From NCBI RefSeq assembly GCF_014642835.1, contig NZ_BMJA01000002.1, positions 711,785 to 775,784 of the forward strand: 64,000 nt of DNA, given 5' to 3'. The DNA comes from Dyella nitratireducens (GTDB taxonomy: Bacteria > Pseudomonadota > Gammaproteobacteria > Xanthomonadales > Rhodanobacteraceae). Positions within the stretch are counted from its first letter, which is position 1. Every line of letters starts with the position of its first letter. The position numbers and the translations under genes were made by a program. The notes under the pieces are model-generated. The model searched no databases and was not told the origin of the DNA. It saw only the letters and a list, made by a program, of their open reading frames with translations. Positions 51,727 through 59,403 of this stretch are shown piece by piece.

Positions 51727-53556
51727 TTATGGATGAAGCGCAAACCACAGGATTTCTCCTCCTTTGCCCTTGTCGCCGGGCGATGCTGCGAGATAAATGC
51801 GGTCAAGTGATTTCCAAAGCATGCCGGACTTGGCGCCTTGCGCGCTTGGCACTCGCGCCAGTTCCGTATAGTGGTCGGCATCGTTCTGCTGGAATACACC
51901 GAGGTAGCCGTCGCCGCCGGGTATATAGATGCGCTTGTGCACGTTGTCGTAGAAAAGGCCATCCGATGTTGCCGGCGCATCGAGGCTTGCCACCTGCTTG
52001 CCGGTCTCTGTATCAAGCACGATCAGCTTGCTGGGATTGCGTGTACCGATGAACAGCCGATGGTCAGCCTCATCCAGCGCCATGCTCAGATTCGTCTGCG
52101 CACCTGTCAGTGGCCAACTGGCGATCACCTGCAGTGTTTTCTTGTCCACCACGGCGACCAGGTTCTTGTCGGCGACATTGACGAACAGTCGATGACCTTG
52201 TTCTTCCGCACGCACCGCCTCCACATGATCGGAATCGAAGCGAAGCTTCCGATAAACCTTGCCAGAGTAGGGATCGACCTCGTTGAGGTAGCACTCCTTC
52301 ATGTCCACGTCCTTGCCGCCGCTCACGATGTAGAGCAGATGGTTGGATTTGTCGTAGACCATCGAGTCCGCGCCCGGCGCGGTATTGATGTAACCAAGTA
52401 CCTTGTAGGTGGCGGCATCCAGCACGCGCGTACCGCCCTTGCCGCTATCGGTCACGATCAGCCGGTCTTTCTCCGGCAGATAGAGAATCGCGTGCGGCGT
52501 GCTGAAAGTGGTGAGCGTCTTTTCATGCGCGCCTGTGTCGAGATTGAACACTTCCAGCGTGCCGTGGTCTTCGGCTGCAAGCAGCAGCTTGTTGCGCTTG
52601 GTGTCTACACCGAAGTGGTCGAAGTCGCCGGAGTACTGCGGCTTCCAGGTCGTGCTGCGCCCGATCAGGGTGGCCGGCGCCGACGCCGGATCTGCCGCAG
52701 CCGGTGGCGCCATCAGCTTGGTGAGCGAGGGAATCTTGGCGGCCAATTCATCGCGGATCGCGTAGGCGCGTTGCTCCAGGGCTTTCTTGTCGTCGCCGGG
52801 CTTGTAGCGGAAAACGATGCCGATGGCGCCGATGGTCTGCTTGCCGGCATCCAGCAGGCGGGTTTCCACCTCGAAGCGATTGCCGTTCACTTCGAGGTTC
52901 GGAATGCCGGTACGGATGGCGCGAAGATCGTCATCATCCGCCGCTTTGCCGATGCGCCCGATGCTTGAACCAACGATCACGTTGCTGCTGCTGCCTGGCG
53001 GCGTGGCATGCATGGCAAGGATGATGACATCCGGATATGCCACCATGGCTTGGTCGACCAATTGCTGGGCGAGGGTGTTGGTTGGAGTGCTGGCATCGTA
53101 TTGATACGGCTGGGTCAGATTGCCCGGGTTGGAAATCCGCCTGGCAAGTTGACCGCGAATCTGCTCGGCTCGCTGTTGCAGTGCCTGCTTGTCGTCGCCG
53201 TTGTGGTACGGGTAGACGATGCTGAGCGCACCGAGCGTGTCGCCAGTTGTGTCGAACAAGGGTAGTTCGACCTCCAGCCGGTCGCCGGCCTTGTTGACCT
53301 CCACCAACGGCTTGCCGGTGTTGACCACCCCCATGTCGTCTGCGTCGCCCTTCTTGCCGATGCGGCCGATGTTGGAAGCGATGATGACGTTGTCCTTCTG
53401 CTTGGGCGGTGTGGCGTGGATGGCCATCACCACGATGTCGGGATGCGTTGCGATGGTCTGGTCGACCAGTTCCTGCGCGTAGATCTTGGACGGGGTCTGG
53501 GCGTACAGCGGTAGTACCGAGAGAGCAATCGCAGCAGCAAGTACGCGACGAATCAT
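51727..53556 (-). CDS. periplasmic YVTN beta-propeller protein with tandem N-terminal sensor-like domains
   Basis: A 609-aa protein with a signal peptide (VLAAAIALSVLPLYAQ). Two similar domains follow, at about 26-140 and 165-275, each with LVDQ-PDI-HATPP, NVI-S-IGRIGK and GDDK-AL-QRA landmarks; they arose by duplication. I do not recognise the domain; the layout is similar to PDC/Cache-like sensors. The C-terminal half (about 305-609) is a seven-bladed YVTN/YncE-like propeller (GTLEVFNLDTGAHEKTL, RLFIGTRNPSKLIVLDTETG, KRIYIPGGDGYLGVF). It is first in the operon with the TonB receptor. A TTAAG direct repeat lies 110 bases upstream. Confidence 0.8.
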   Translation of the reverse strand: MIRRVLAAAIALSVLPLYAQTPSKIYAQELVDQTIATHPDIVVMAIHATPPKQKDNVIIASNIGRIGKKGDADDMGVVNTGKPLVEVNKAGDRLEVELPLFDTTGDTLGALSIVYPYHNGDDKQALQQRAEQIRGQLARRISNPGNLTQPYQYDASTPTNTLAQQLVDQAMVAYPDVIILAMHATPPGSSSNVIVGSSIGRIGKAADDDDLRAIRTGIPNLEVNGNRFEVETRLLDAGKQTIGAIGIVFRYKPGDDKKALEQRAYAIRDELAAKIPSLTKLMAPPAAADPASAPATLIGRSTTWKPQYSGDFDHFGVDTKRNKLLLAAEDHGTLEVFNLDTGAHEKTLTTFSTPHAILYLPEKDRLIVTDSGKGGTRVLDAATYKVLGYINTAPGADSMVYDKSNHLLYIVSGGKDVDMKECYLNEVDPYSGKVYRKLRFDSDHVEAVRAEEQGHRLFVNVADKNLVAVVDKKTLQVIASWPLTGAQTNLSMALDEADHRLFIGTRNPSKLIVLDTETGKQVASLDAPATSDGLFYDNVHKRIYIPGGDGYLGVFQQNDADHYTELARVPSAQGAKSGMLWKSLDRIYLAASPGDKGKGGEILWFALHP

Positions 53557-53665
53557 GGTGTCGTATTCCAGGGTGGTTGGCGGTGACGGTTTTGGGTTCT
53601 CGCCGTAGCGATCGGAGCCGGGCTTAGAAATAAACCTTCAACCTGACGCTTTCCTGTAATGCGTC

Positions 53666-53680
53666 TTAAGAAAGATTAAG
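53666..53680. promoter_or_regulatory. possible response-regulator box (TTAAG-N5-TTAAG)
   Basis: TTAAG at 53666-53670 and again at 53676-53680 are ten bases apart, one helical turn, in the region upstream of the beta-propeller/TonB operon. OmpR-family regulators of the PmrA/QseB type bind similar direct repeats. The match is short, and the window's own response regulator is only a guess as binder. Confidence 0.3.
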
Positions 53681-53731
53681 GTTGCGATGCAGCATTGTTG
53701 TGTATTGCATGCCGTATCACTGCGTCCAGTC

Positions 53732-53803
53732 GTAGGCTGGGGTGCAAACCACCCAAGGTGGCCGTATTGATCGAGATCGCGATGTTGGGGGTTACCCAGT
53801 GTG
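53732..53803. repeat. decayed REP-like palindrome, family A
   Basis: GTAGGCTGGGGTGCAAACCA opens like family A, and GATGTTGGGGGTTACCCAGT stands where the inverted arm would be, but both arms carry several changes. The stretch 53557-53893 holds this element, the TTAAG repeat and an AT-rich promoter-like zone (53822-53865), but no gene. Confidence 0.65.
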
Positions 53804-53893
53804 CGAACGTCCGTAGGGCAATTTTCTTTACATCTAAATATTACATTTATATAATATATGCTTGTGAACTATCAGCTCAGAGTTGTGCCCGCC

Positions 53894-54385
53894 ATGGCCG
53901 ATTTCGCCCTCACCGAACAGCGCCTCGCCGTCACCTGCCGCCGCTACCCCGACTTCCCGCGCCGCCCGGCCACTCTGGTACGCCTGATCAAGTACATTCA
54001 CAAGCTGCTGAGCGACGACGCCAACGCTACCCTCAAGCCCTACGGCATCAATCATCCGGAATACAACCTGTTGATGATGCTGTATGGCTCGGCCAGCGGT
54101 ACGATGTCGCCATCGGAGTTGGCGGAGGCCGCAGGGGAGAAGTCCGCCAATATCACACGCTTGACCAACGAGCTGTGTGACAAAGGCCTGATCGACCGCA
54201 GCGGCAGCGCCGAAGATCGCCGCAAGATCGAGTTGAGCTTGACGCCGCATGGACAGGTGTTGCTTGAAAGTCTTCTTCCGGATATTTGTACGTTGCTGGC
54301 GAAGCAGGGGCGTCATCTCAAGGTTTCCGAGCAGGTTCAGCTCGAAAAGCTGTTGAAGAAGTTTCTGGGCGGATTGGCAGACTGA
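53894..54385 (+). CDS. MarR-family regulator (EmrR/MprA-like)
   Basis: A 163-aa winged-helix regulator. The N-terminal part (EQRLAVTCRRYPDFPRRPAT) resembles the EmrR/MprA start with its conserved DFP. The wHTH follows: MSPSELAEAAGEKSANITRL with recognition helix, and the wing SAEDRRKIELSLTPHG. An ATG at 53858 extends the frame by 12 residues, but EmrR alignment favours 53894. It lies 10 bases ahead of the efflux operon and is most likely its ligand-released repressor, as for EmrR with emrAB. Upstream AATATTACATTTATATAATA is a good candidate for promoter and operator overlap. Confidence 0.85.
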   Translation: MADFALTEQRLAVTCRRYPDFPRRPATLVRLIKYIHKLLSDDANATLKPYGINHPEYNLLMMLYGSASGTMSPSELAEAAGEKSANITRLTNELCDKGLIDRSGSAEDRRKIELSLTPHGQVLLESLLPDICTLLAKQGRHLKVSEQVQLEKLLKKFLGGLAD

Positions 54386-54395
54386 GGCGGCCACC

Positions 54396-56522
54396 ATGTC
54401 CGTAACCCATGTCCAGGCAACACCGCCCGGTACGCGCGACGTTTTCGTGGCGGCCTTGCGCGAGGAGACCACCACCTGGTTGTTCGTGGTGAAGTCGCTG
54501 CTCGCCTTCTACATCACCGGCTGGCTGGCCATGCGCCTGGCGCTGCCGCAGCCTTCCACGGCGATGCTCACCACCATCATTGTTGCCAACCGCCAGACCG
54601 GCATGGTGCTGGCCAAGAGCTTTTACCGCGCCATCGGCACGATGGTCGGCGCGCTGGCAGGCTTTCTGATCGTGGCTTTCTTTCCACAGGAACGCGTGCT
54701 GTTTCTTACCGCGCTGTCACTATGGATTGGTGTATGCGCCGGCGGCGCCACGCTGTATCGCAATTTCAAATCCTATTCGTTCGTGCTGGCCGGTTATACG
54801 GCGGCGATCGTGGCGCTGCCGGTCATCAATAACCCGCTGGAAGTGTTCAACACGGTGGTCTGGCGCTTGAGCGAGGTGCTGCTGGGTATCGGTGTCTCCG
54901 CCGCGGTGAGTGACATCGTGTTTCCCAGCCGCATCCGCGATGACCTGCGCCGTCTTTGCCGCGCGCAGTTCGCCAACTTCATCGATTTCGTGCAGCGCGC
55001 GGTGTGCGGCAAGGTGGCGCGTGCCGATCTGGAGAACGCGCATCTACGCTTCGTGCGTGACGCCGTTGCGGTGGAAGACCTGCGCAGTTCGGTGATTTTC
55101 GAAGATCCGGAAGCACGCGCGCGCAGCGGCCACATGCTGCTGCTCAACCAGCGTTTCATGGCAACATCCACCACGCTGCAGACCTTGCATCACCTCATCA
55201 ATCGCCTGAAGCGCAAGGGACATGAGGTTGCAGCCGACGCGCTGATCGAACTGTACCGGCCATTAGCTGGCGCGCTTGATGCACCGATCGAGGCGGGCGC
55301 CGCGGCGCGCGTGTTGTTGCCGCGACTGGATGATGCCCGGCAAGCGATCAGCGAGCGCAAGGGAGCGCTGCGCGCGAACATGAGCTCCGCCTACGACATG
55401 CTCGATTTCGACACGGGCGCCACCCTGGTCGATCGCTTCGTTGATGAGCTTTATGCCTACGTCGAAACGGCCTCGCAACTGCAGGCGCCCAGGCTTTTTG
55501 GTTCGGTGACCGAACGCGTGCGCTTCGAGCGTGGCAATGACTATTTCGGTTCGGCCCTGACGATGGTACGCACCTCGCTCGTCATGGGTGTCTTGAGTTT
55601 CTACTGGATCGTCTCGGCTTGGCCGTCCGGTGCGTCGGCAATGCTGCTGGCAACGGTCTTCGCCGGCTTGTTTGCCGCCGCGCCCAATCCTGCCCAATGG
55701 GTGCTGCACACCTCGTTGGGGTTTGTGCTCGGCACGTGCGCGAGCTTCATCTGCCTGTTCTTCGTGTTGCCGTTGATGGATGGCTTCGGGTTGTTTGTGG
55801 CCGGTTCCGCACCGTTTCTGATGATCGGCCTGGCGATGATAACGTGGCCCGTCACCGCGCGCGCCGGCGTGGGCTATTGCATGGGCTTTACCTTGACCAT
55901 CGCCGTGCGCAACGAGATGAGTTACGACGTGGTGTTTTTCTGGAACGACACATTGGCCCAGTACATCGGCCTGGCTGCTACGGGTATGGCCTTCCTGCTC
56001 TTGCCTCCGGCTATCGGCAGCCTATGGTTCCGTCGTCGCCAATTGGAGAAATTGCGCCGTCAGGTGCGTCTCGCTGCTTCCGCGCCGTTGCCCGGCTTGC
56101 GCGCGCGCTTCGAAAGCATGAATCACGATCTGTTCGGGCAGATCGTGTCGCAGACCGAGCGCGGCAGCCAGGCGTCGCGCCACCTGGTGGCCTGGACGTT
56201 GTCCGTCAACGAAGTAGGGCGCACCTTGATCGAGTTGCGCAGTGACATGGCTGGCCGCCCGCTGCCCGAGGAGGTGCGCGAAGCCATCGAACGCACCATC
56301 GATGCGATCGCCCAGCTTTACGAGCATCCCGATACCGCTGCCTATATCTATGCGCGCGATGCTGTTGCTGCTACCACGGCGATGATCGAGGGTGATGAAG
56401 CCATGGGACTGCTACTCAATCACTTGAACGTATTGCGCCTGGCCATGCTGGACGAGCAATCCGTGCTTGCTGCGTACATGCAAGCGCATCCCCCCGCACA
56501 AGGAGTTGCCCATGCCGCGTGA
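54396..56522 (+). CDS. FUSC-family efflux permease (AaeB-like)
   Basis: A 708-aa inner-membrane protein with two bundles of about five helices each (N-terminal about 30-180; second about 385-530), split and followed by cytoplasmic helical regions, as in AaeB/FUSC. The start LALPQPSTAMLTTIIVANRQ and LLPPAIGSLWFRRRQLEKLR mark the two bundles. AaeB exports hydroxybenzoates and other aromatic acids with AaeA. Here it is followed by AaeX-like, AaeA-like and outer-membrane lipoprotein genes, giving a full tripartite pump. The end overlaps the next gene by 11 bases. Confidence 0.87.
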   Translation: MSVTHVQATPPGTRDVFVAALREETTTWLFVVKSLLAFYITGWLAMRLALPQPSTAMLTTIIVANRQTGMVLAKSFYRAIGTMVGALAGFLIVAFFPQERVLFLTALSLWIGVCAGGATLYRNFKSYSFVLAGYTAAIVALPVINNPLEVFNTVVWRLSEVLLGIGVSAAVSDIVFPSRIRDDLRRLCRAQFANFIDFVQRAVCGKVARADLENAHLRFVRDAVAVEDLRSSVIFEDPEARARSGHMLLLNQRFMATSTTLQTLHHLINRLKRKGHEVAADALIELYRPLAGALDAPIEAGAAARVLLPRLDDARQAISERKGALRANMSSAYDMLDFDTGATLVDRFVDELYAYVETASQLQAPRLFGSVTERVRFERGNDYFGSALTMVRTSLVMGVLSFYWIVSAWPSGASAMLLATVFAGLFAAAPNPAQWVLHTSLGFVLGTCASFICLFFVLPLMDGFGLFVAGSAPFLMIGLAMITWPVTARAGVGYCMGFTLTIAVRNEMSYDVVFFWNDTLAQYIGLAATGMAFLLLPPAIGSLWFRRRQLEKLRRQVRLAASAPLPGLRARFESMNHDLFGQIVSQTERGSQASRHLVAWTLSVNEVGRTLIELRSDMAGRPLPEEVREAIERTIDAIAQLYEHPDTAAYIYARDAVAATTAMIEGDEAMGLLLNHLNVLRLAMLDEQSVLAAYMQAHPPAQGVAHAA

Positions 56523-56709
56523 AATCGCCATCGGTGGCGCGCTGGTTCCCGGACTGCTGATCTGGTTCCTGTTGTCTGTCGTGCTGTTGCTGCTGTTCGA
56601 CTGGGTGGTGGGCCGCTATGGCTTGTACCGCTACGTGTGGCATCCGGCGCTGTTGCGCTTGGCTTTTCTGGTTTGCGTCTTCGGCTGCTTTGCGCTGCTG
56701 AACCTTTAA
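56512..56709 (+). CDS. DUF1656 small membrane protein (AaeX-like)
   Basis: A 65-aa protein with two membrane helices (GALVPGLLIWFLLSVVLLLL and LLRLAFLVCVFGCFALLNL). AAGGAG lies seven bases before the ATG at 56512, inside the end of the permease gene; upstream in-frame codons belong to the shadow of that gene. DUF1656 proteins regularly sit between AaeB- and AaeA-type genes. Their exact job in the pump is not known. Confidence 0.88.
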   Translation: MPREIAIGGALVPGLLIWFLLSVVLLLLFDWVVGRYGLYRYVWHPALLRLAFLVCVFGCFALLNL

Positions 56710-56734
56710 CGGCGAATGATTCGACCCTGATTCC

Positions 56735-57757
56735 ATGAAAAACACACTCTACATCCGCATCGCCATCACCGCCGTTCTCGTATTGCTCGCCGCGTTTATC
56801 GGCTACGGCTTGTGGCGGCATTACATGTACTCACCGTGGACTCGCGATGGACGCATCCGCGCCAACGTGGTGCGCATCGCACCGGACGTCGCCGGCTTGG
56901 TCACCGCGGTGAACGTGGTCGACAACCAGCAAGTAAAGCAAGGCGATGTGCTGTTCGTGATCGACCGCCCACGCTATGAGGATGCCTTCGAGCAGGCCAA
57001 GGCCAATCTTGCCGCGGCGCAGGCTTCCGTCGCGGCAGCACAGGCGAATATCGATGCCGCCAAGGCCGCTACCACGCAAAGCAAAGCCAACTTCACCATG
57101 TACGAGGCGCAGTCCAGGCGCCGGCAGAGTCTGCGGGACGTGGTATCCAACGAAGACATTGCCAACGCCAGCGCTACCGCCGATGCTGCCCGCGCCACCT
57201 GGGACAAGGCGCGCGCAGGCATCGAACAGGCGATTGCCGCGCAACAGCAAGCGCAAGCAGCGGTGAAACAAGCACAGGCAGCGTTGGCCACGGCAGAACT
57301 CAACCTGCAACGCACGGAAGTCCGTGCACCGGTGGATGGCTACGTCACCAACCTGCTGGTGCGCGTCGGCGATTACGCCAGCGCCGGTGCGCCGCGCCTT
57401 GCGATTATCGACAGCCGTTCGTTCTGGGTGGACGGCTATTTCGAGGAAACCAAGCTGCCGCATCTGCACGTGGGCGATCCGGTCGATATCCGCCTGATGG
57501 CCGGTGGCGTGCATTTGCGCGGTACGGTGGAGGGCGTGGCGCGGGGTATTGGCGGTGCGGTCGATCCCACCGGCAACGACCTGCTCGCCAATATCAATCC
57601 CACCTTCAACTGGGTGCGGTTGGCGCAGCGTGTGCCGGTGCGCGTGCGCATCGATACCGATCACATGCCGGCCGGTACGGTGCTGGTGGCGGGGCAGACC
57701 GCCACGCTGGTCGTGCAGCCCGGCGGCCATGGTGATGCCCTGGCCGAGTCACGGTGA
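56735..57757 (+). CDS. HlyD-family membrane fusion protein (AaeA-like)
   Basis: A 340-aa periplasmic adaptor. The N-terminal membrane anchor is at about 8-27 (AITAVLVLLAAFIGYGLW). MYSPWTRDGRIRANVVRIAP is the signature start of the biotinyl-lipoyl-like domain in the AaeA/EmrA group. A long alpha-hairpin rich in Ala/Gln runs about 80-190 (AAAQASVAAAQANIDAAKAA). LRTEVRAPVDGYVTNLLVR-type second lipoyl half and a beta-barrel (SFWVDGYFEETKLPHLHVGD) follow. It links the FUSC permease to the outer-membrane channel seven bases downstream. Confidence 0.9.
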   Translation: MKNTLYIRIAITAVLVLLAAFIGYGLWRHYMYSPWTRDGRIRANVVRIAPDVAGLVTAVNVVDNQQVKQGDVLFVIDRPRYEDAFEQAKANLAAAQASVAAAQANIDAAKAATTQSKANFTMYEAQSRRRQSLRDVVSNEDIANASATADAARATWDKARAGIEQAIAAQQQAQAAVKQAQAALATAELNLQRTEVRAPVDGYVTNLLVRVGDYASAGAPRLAIIDSRSFWVDGYFEETKLPHLHVGDPVDIRLMAGGVHLRGTVEGVARGIGGAVDPTGNDLLANINPTFNWVRLAQRVPVRVRIDTDHMPAGTVLVAGQTATLVVQPGGHGDALAESR

Positions 57758-57764
57758 AGCCGCC

Positions 57765-59210
57765 ATGCGTAGCGTGAACATCTTTTCCCATTTACCCGTT
57801 GCAGCAACGCTGGCGCTATGCGTGGCGCTGGCCGGTTGTGCCACACCGGGCGGTTTGCATCCCACCGGCAAGACGCTTGATGTGAGCCGCCTCAAGAGCG
57901 ACCAGAGTTTCGCCAACGTGCCGCTCAGCCCCACGGCGTGGCCAAAACAGGATTGGTGGACGAGCTTCGGCGATCCGCAACTGAGTGCGCTGATCGAGGA
58001 AGCGCTCAAGAACAACCCCGGCCTCGACGAAGCGCAAGCGCGTGCACGGCAGGCGCAGGCGGTGACCGATGAAGCCTATGCCGCGCGGTTGCCAAACGCG
58101 GACCTTGAAGCGGGCGCCGAAGGCACTCGTCTGTCTCTGAAGGATCCGGTCTACCCTCAGTACGTGCTGGGCCATTTCGCCTGGGGTAAAGCCGTCACGG
58201 CGAATTTTTCCTGGGATCTCGATCTGTGGGGCGGCAAACGCGATGCATGGGAGGCCGCACTTGGGCGCAGCCGTGCAGCGGAGATTGAAACGCGTGCAGC
58301 ACGTATCCAGCTCTCGGTGAACGTGGCGCGTGCCTATGTGCAGCTGGGTTATGCCTTCGCGGAGCAGGATGTCGCGGAAGGTGAGCTGCAACGTTCTTCA
58401 CAAACCCTGGAGCTGACGCGCCGGCTGCTGGCCGGCGGCCTCGCTACGACGCAGCAGGAGGCGTTTGCCGATTCACAGGTAGCGAGCGCCGAGCAGCAGA
58501 AGGCGCAGGCTGACCGCGCCATCGATGCCGCGCGCAGCAGCTTGTCCGTGTTGCTGGGGCAGGGACCGGATCGCGGCTTGAGCATCGCCCGTCCGCATCT
58601 GCTCGACCCGGGTCTTGTCGCCCTGCCTGATCAATTGCAGATGAACCTGATCGGCCGCCGCGCCGACCTGGTTGCCGCGCGTTGGCAAGTCGAAGCGGCG
58701 TCGCAAGACATCAAGGCCGCCAAGACGGAATTTCTGCCCAACATCAGCTTGAGCGCGATGGCCGGCTTCGTCGCTGTCGGCGGCAGTACCAATGTGTTCC
58801 AGCTGCCGGCGCGCACGTATTCCGTTGGGCCAGCCTTGAGCTTGCCGATCTTCGACGGCGGCCGGCTGCGCGCCAATCTTGCCGGGGCCGATGCGCGCTA
58901 CGACGAAGCCGTTGCGCATTACAACAGCCAGCTGATCGGTGCGGTGAACGAAGTGTCGGATCTCGTCTCCGCGCTGGCGTCAGTGCGTACGCAGGTCGCG
59001 CTGGAGCAGCGTGCGAAACAGGACGCCGAGAAGAGCTGGCGCGATGCGTTGGCGGCATACAAGGGTGGTGTGAGTGGCCCGTTGACGCCGTTGACCAGCC
59101 GCCAACAGTTGCTGCTTACCGACCAGCGGCTGGCGTTGTTGCAGAGTCAGCAGGCGGATCTGTCGATTCGGTTGATCAACGCGCTGGGTGGCGGCTACGA
59201 CGCAAAGTGA
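57765..59210 (+). CDS. outer-membrane efflux lipoprotein (NodT/OprM family)
   Basis: A 481-aa TolC-like channel. The lipobox LAGC (Cys25) follows a hydrophobic signal (AATLALCVALAGC). The frame is open 87 codons upstream but those overlap the adaptor gene in another frame; ATG at 57765 gives the lipoprotein signal. Two OEP repeats are visible (WWTSFGDPQLSALIEEALKN; IGRRADLVAARWQVEAASQD). It completes the pump and is the last gene of the operon; a REP palindrome starts two bases past the stop. Confidence 0.9.
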   Translation: MRSVNIFSHLPVAATLALCVALAGCATPGGLHPTGKTLDVSRLKSDQSFANVPLSPTAWPKQDWWTSFGDPQLSALIEEALKNNPGLDEAQARARQAQAVTDEAYAARLPNADLEAGAEGTRLSLKDPVYPQYVLGHFAWGKAVTANFSWDLDLWGGKRDAWEAALGRSRAAEIETRAARIQLSVNVARAYVQLGYAFAEQDVAEGELQRSSQTLELTRRLLAGGLATTQQEAFADSQVASAEQQKAQADRAIDAARSSLSVLLGQGPDRGLSIARPHLLDPGLVALPDQLQMNLIGRRADLVAARWQVEAASQDIKAAKTEFLPNISLSAMAGFVAVGGSTNVFQLPARTYSVGPALSLPIFDGGRLRANLAGADARYDEAVAHYNSQLIGAVNEVSDLVSALASVRTQVALEQRAKQDAEKSWRDALAAYKGGVSGPLTPLTSRQQLLLTDQRLALLQSQQADLSIRLINALGGGYDAK

Positions 59211-59212
59211 TC

Positions 59213-59285
59213 GTAGGTTGGGGTGCAAACCCCAGCATCGCGATGCTGATTGACATGGCAATGTTGGGGTTTACGCCCCAACCTG
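59213..59285. repeat. REP-like palindrome, family A
   Basis: GTAGGTTGGGGTGCAAACCC opens at 59213; the inverted arm ends CGCCCCAACCTGC at 59285 with two changes. It sits at the very end of the efflux operon. Confidence 0.88.
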
Positions 59286-59403
59286 CGCACGTTGCTACGA
59301 TTATCATTCGACAACGTTGCGATATTTATCGCACCATGAAACCAGCCTGCAGTTTGGCTATCCAAAACGGAGGTCAGGCGTCCTTTGATGACAGGGTCCG
59401 CGC

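Noticed and set aside
57504-57764. 87-codon extension of the outer-membrane lipoprotein
   Set aside because: It overlaps the adaptor gene and would bury the lipobox signal.
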